Shown: positions 15,019 to 16,510 of the stretch, piece by piece
Position numbering within the stretch: position 1 is the stretch's first letter
How the letters are laid out: every line of letters starts with the position of its first letter
NCBI GenBank assembly: GCA_020025205.1
Contig: JAHHSO010000031.1
Span: 1-16,510 of the forward strand
From: Christensenellaceae bacterium
GTDB taxonomy: Bacteria > Bacillota > Clostridia > Christensenellales > Aristaeellaceae
Length of the DNA stretch: 16,510 nt
Direction of reading: 5' to 3'
Notes under the pieces: generated by a model
Seen by the model: the letters and a program-made list of their open reading frames with translations, nothing else
What the model was told of the DNA's origin: nothing
Databases searched by the model: none
Position numbers and translations under genes: made by a program

Positions 15019-15131
15019 ATCTTCTTTCATCCAGACTATACTGTCGGTTCCGGAATCACACCGGCTCGCAGATGGAAACCATCCGTCGCGGACTATACCG
15101 CCGGTCGGGACTTTCACCCTACCCTGAAGAT
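15019..15131 (-). promoter_or_regulatory. FMN riboswitch (RFN element) controlling the ECF operon
   Basis: Read on the minus strand, P1 is ATCTTC (15131-15126) with GAAGAT (15024-15019). Between them are the hallmark RFN core segments: AGGGTAGGGTGAAAGTCCCG, ACCGGCGGTATAGTCCGCGA, GAGCCGGTGTGATTCCGGAA and CCGACAGTATAGTCTGGATG. The order and conserved bases match the FMN aptamer throughout. FMN binding normally lowers expression of the downstream riboflavin genes. Here the controlled genes are ecfA1-ecfA2-ecfT-truA. A second hairpin (15003-15028) competes with P1 for the GAAGAT strand. Confidence 0.97.
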
Positions 15132-15137
15132 TGTTTT

Positions 15138-15166
15138 ATTATATCACAATGTTGTGTATTTGAAAA
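15138..15166 (-). promoter_or_regulatory. Promoter of the FMN riboswitch-ECF operon transcript
   Basis: On the minus strand TATAAT (15143-15138) is preceded by TGA, an extended -10. A -35-like TTTTCA (15166-15161, 4 of 6 matches) lies 17 bases upstream. Transcription would begin 5-7 bases before the aptamer. CACAA/TTGTG arms form a short dyad in the spacer. Confidence 0.75.
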
Positions 15167-15173
15167 GTGTTTC

Positions 15174-16124
15174 TCAGCCATTAAAGGCAGCAACTTCTTC
15201 TTCGGGAGCCGTGCACGGTTCAACGCCGGTCACGTAGAGTACCGGCCCCTTGCCCCTGTATTCCCTGCGCTCCTCCGCCTTGACAAGTGCCGTAACCTTC
15301 TGCCATGTTTTCTGCGGCGGAATAGGCAGGCCATTTGCTTTGGCAATAAAGCCAATAAACCGCAGGTCATCCTGACAGCAGACCATTGCCATGCGCCCCG
15401 GCACATACTCATCCGCTCCAAGCTCCCTGCCTTTATAGATGAAAGCCTTGAAGCTGACGGTTTTCCCATCATACTCTTCCGGATACTCGGACGCATCCAG
15501 ATAGAAGATGCCGTAGTGGTTGTCTTCCAGATTGATGACGGGAGCATCCATGTCGTAGGGCGGCGGCATGCCCTCTCCATAATCCTCACTTGTGCCATCG
15601 GCATTCTCAAAATAAAGTGCCGCCTGCGGATTCATGGAACGGATGTTTCGGTCTCGGATAGCCGCCTTCATCTCTTCCGTTGCGCGGTTGAAAACCACCA
15701 TGTCTGCCGACGAGATATGCTGGAGCATTCTGGCTCCCATATTGGCTGCATACAGTTCGAACGTTTCCGCGTTCACCGTCGTAATGATCTGGAACAGTTC
15801 CATTGTATCCAGCGGCATTCTGGAAATCGCCTCGTCCATGTCCCACATGCCGTTCATCTCAACAATGACGCGATCAGGGTTATGCTTGTTCACCAGCTTT
15901 TTGAGCGTTTCGGGTGCAAAGCTTTCTTCATCGTCAATCACTTCGACAACGCTGTGCGTACCCTCCAGCATGCGTGGGTCAAACTCCTCCATGCCCTCCT
16001 CGCACAGAAGGATGAGGGTCTTTTCATCCCCCGGGGTAAAGCCGGGATCCATGAGTACGCTGGCGATAAATGTCGTCTTGCCGCTTTCAAGAAATCCTGC
16101 AAACAGATATACCGGAATAGCCAT
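15174..16124 (-). CDS. CobW/COG0523-type GTPase fused to a DUF1980 (TIGR03943-like) domain
   Basis: A 316-residue cytoplasmic protein. Residues 1-165 resemble the G3E P-loop GTPases of metal homeostasis: Walker A GFLESGKTT (10-18), a DPRML/HSVVEV region, VIVEMNGM (87-93) and VFNRAT (144-149) in place of NKxD. The CxCC metal-binding motif of CobW proteins is missing; only LLCEEG is seen. Residues 205-316 look like the C-terminal half of YcgQ-type proteins: FYLDASEYPEEYDGKTVSFK, PGRMAMVCCQDDLRFIGF with a Cys pair (249-250), and PVLYVTGVEPCTAPEEE. In other bacteria DUF1980 proteins are encoded next to CobW GTPases and a permease, so a fusion is plausible. ATG at 16124 has GGAGG 4 bases ahead. 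The gene starts 11 bases after the stop of the preceding CobW. Role in metal insertion or trafficking is inferred. Confidence 0.7.
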   Translation of the reverse strand: MAIPVYLFAGFLESGKTTFIASVLMDPGFTPGDEKTLILLCEEGMEEFDPRMLEGTHSVVEVIDDEESFAPETLKKLVNKHNPDRVIVEMNGMWDMDEAISRMPLDTMELFQIITTVNAETFELYAANMGARMLQHISSADMVVFNRATEEMKAAIRDRNIRSMNPQAALYFENADGTSEDYGEGMPPPYDMDAPVINLEDNHYGIFYLDASEYPEEYDGKTVSFKAFIYKGRELGADEYVPGRMAMVCCQDDLRFIGFIAKANGLPIPPQKTWQKVTALVKAEERREYRGKGPVLYVTGVEPCTAPEEEVAAFNG

Positions 16125-16135
16125 ATTTCCTCCGA

Positions 16136-16510
16136 TCAGGCGATGTGAAACAGCGCCGCCAAGTTATCGTCTGCCAGCTTGGAGCCGATCACGCAAAGGC
16201 GTCCCGTATAATCAGCCGGACCCTTGCGAATGTTCTGCTCGCCTGGCGTGTAGTCAAAGTGGAGCCAGCCGCCATCCGTGCAGGGCAGGATGCCTTTTGC
16301 CCTGAGCACCATGCCATACTGTTCGTCTTCCAGTTTGGCAAGCATCTCGGACAGTTCTGTCTCTCCGAAGGCACGGACAGTCTCCACGCCCCAAGAGGTA
16401 AACACCTCATCAGCCTGATGGTGGTGATCGTGTCCGCAATGCTCGTCATGATGGTGGTCATGTCCGCATCCGCAATGCTCGTCATGATGGTGGTCATGTC
16501 CGCATTCGCA
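16136..16510 (-). CDS. CobW-family GTP-binding metallochaperone, C-terminal part (cut by window edge)
   Basis: The open frame runs to the window edge, so the GTPase domain lies outside. The visible 124 residues begin with a His/Cys-rich linker (CGHDHHHDEH twice, then CGHDHHHQ), followed by a CobW C-terminal domain: VFTSWGVETVRAFGETEL, MLAKLEDEQYGMVLRAKG, a conserved GWLHFDYTPGEQNIRKG, and GRLCVIGSKLADDNLAALF. CobW/ZNG-type proteins deliver zinc, cobalt or iron to client proteins using GTP; His-rich linkers store or sense the metal. It is co-transcribed with the CobW-DUF1980 fusion 11 bases downstream. The metal cannot be deduced. Confidence 0.85.
   Translation of the reverse strand, partial: CECGHDHHHDEHCGCGHDHHHDEHCGHDHHHQADEVFTSWGVETVRAFGETELSEMLAKLEDEQYGMVLRAKGILPCTDGGWLHFDYTPGEQNIRKGPADYTGRLCVIGSKLADDNLAALFHIA
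16434..16505. repeat. Two identical 36-base tandem repeats encoding a His/Cys-rich linker
   Basis: The 36-base units at 16434-16469 and 16470-16505 are identical, encoding CGHDHHHDEHCG twice on the minus strand. A degenerate third unit follows towards the C-terminal domain at about 16398-16433. Further copies may lie beyond the window edge. Confidence 0.9.

Noticed and set aside
14950..15117. N-terminal extension of ecfA1 into the upstream region
   Set aside because: It would translate through the FMN aptamer. The TTG at 14949 has a well-spaced ribosome site and gives the normal family length.
14943..16148. A 401-codon plus-strand frame across the riboswitch and the CobW-DUF1980 gene
   Set aside because: It is antisense to a riboswitch and a recognisable GTPase, is rich in His, Cys and Arg as expected for a shadow frame, and has no ribosome site.
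16398..16510. Short tandem repeats considered as a CRISPR array
   Set aside because: The 36-base units are directly adjacent with no spacers and are in frame within a CobW gene, so they are coding repeats.

Overview
The window comes from an endospore-forming, anaerobic member of the Firmicutes, most likely class Clostridia. The evidence is a spoVT start with a consensus forespore sigma-G promoter, a spoIIID-mbl pair, an ecfA1-ecfA2-ecfT-truA cluster, AGGAGG-type ribosome binding sites on nearly every gene, and low-GC hairpin-plus-T terminators. The exact genus cannot be read from the sequence. There are no rRNA or tRNA genes, CRISPR arrays, transposases or phage genes that I can see.

Left part (1-6374). 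A truncated spoVT leaves the window on the minus strand. Divergent from it is a LysR-type regulator, followed by a 640-base gene-free stretch with several dyads. Next comes a three-gene operon: a Tat-exported FAD/FMN reductase of the flavocytochrome c/fumarate reductase superfamily, and two cytoplasmic proteins of the dimeric alpha/beta-barrel (ABM/Dabb) type. A strong terminator closes it. A MATE exporter follows with its own promoter. This looks like an inducible system for an unidentified small organic substrate, probably used as an extracytoplasmic electron acceptor. The active-site segments differ from fumarate reductase.

Middle (6375-9961). A 570-base gene-free stretch precedes a two-gene secreted operon: a GH3 glycosidase with an EF-hand-like calcium loop and a small acidic exported protein of unknown function. 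A perfect terminator ends it. A convergent terminator at 10098-10135 separates these plus-strand genes from the right half.

Right part (10098-16510, all minus strand). Read in the direction of transcription there is a truncated CobW-type metallochaperone with a His/Cys-rich repeat linker, then a second CobW-type GTPase fused to a DUF1980/TIGR03943-like domain. An FMN riboswitch with its own promoter then precedes ecfA1-ecfA2-ecfT-truA, all overlapping. Last come spoIIID and mbl behind a near-consensus sigma-A-like promoter.

The most interesting points are: (i) the shared ECF vitamin-transport energising module, plus truA, sits under an FMN riboswitch with no substrate-binding S component in view; (ii) the reductase/double-barrel operon looks like an undescribed flavin-dependent respiratory or detoxification system, and its FMN demand echoes the flavin control of the ECF operon; (iii) the CobW-DUF1980 fusion. 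Many right-half genes use GTG or TTG starts, chosen here from Shine-Dalgarno spacing and family alignment.
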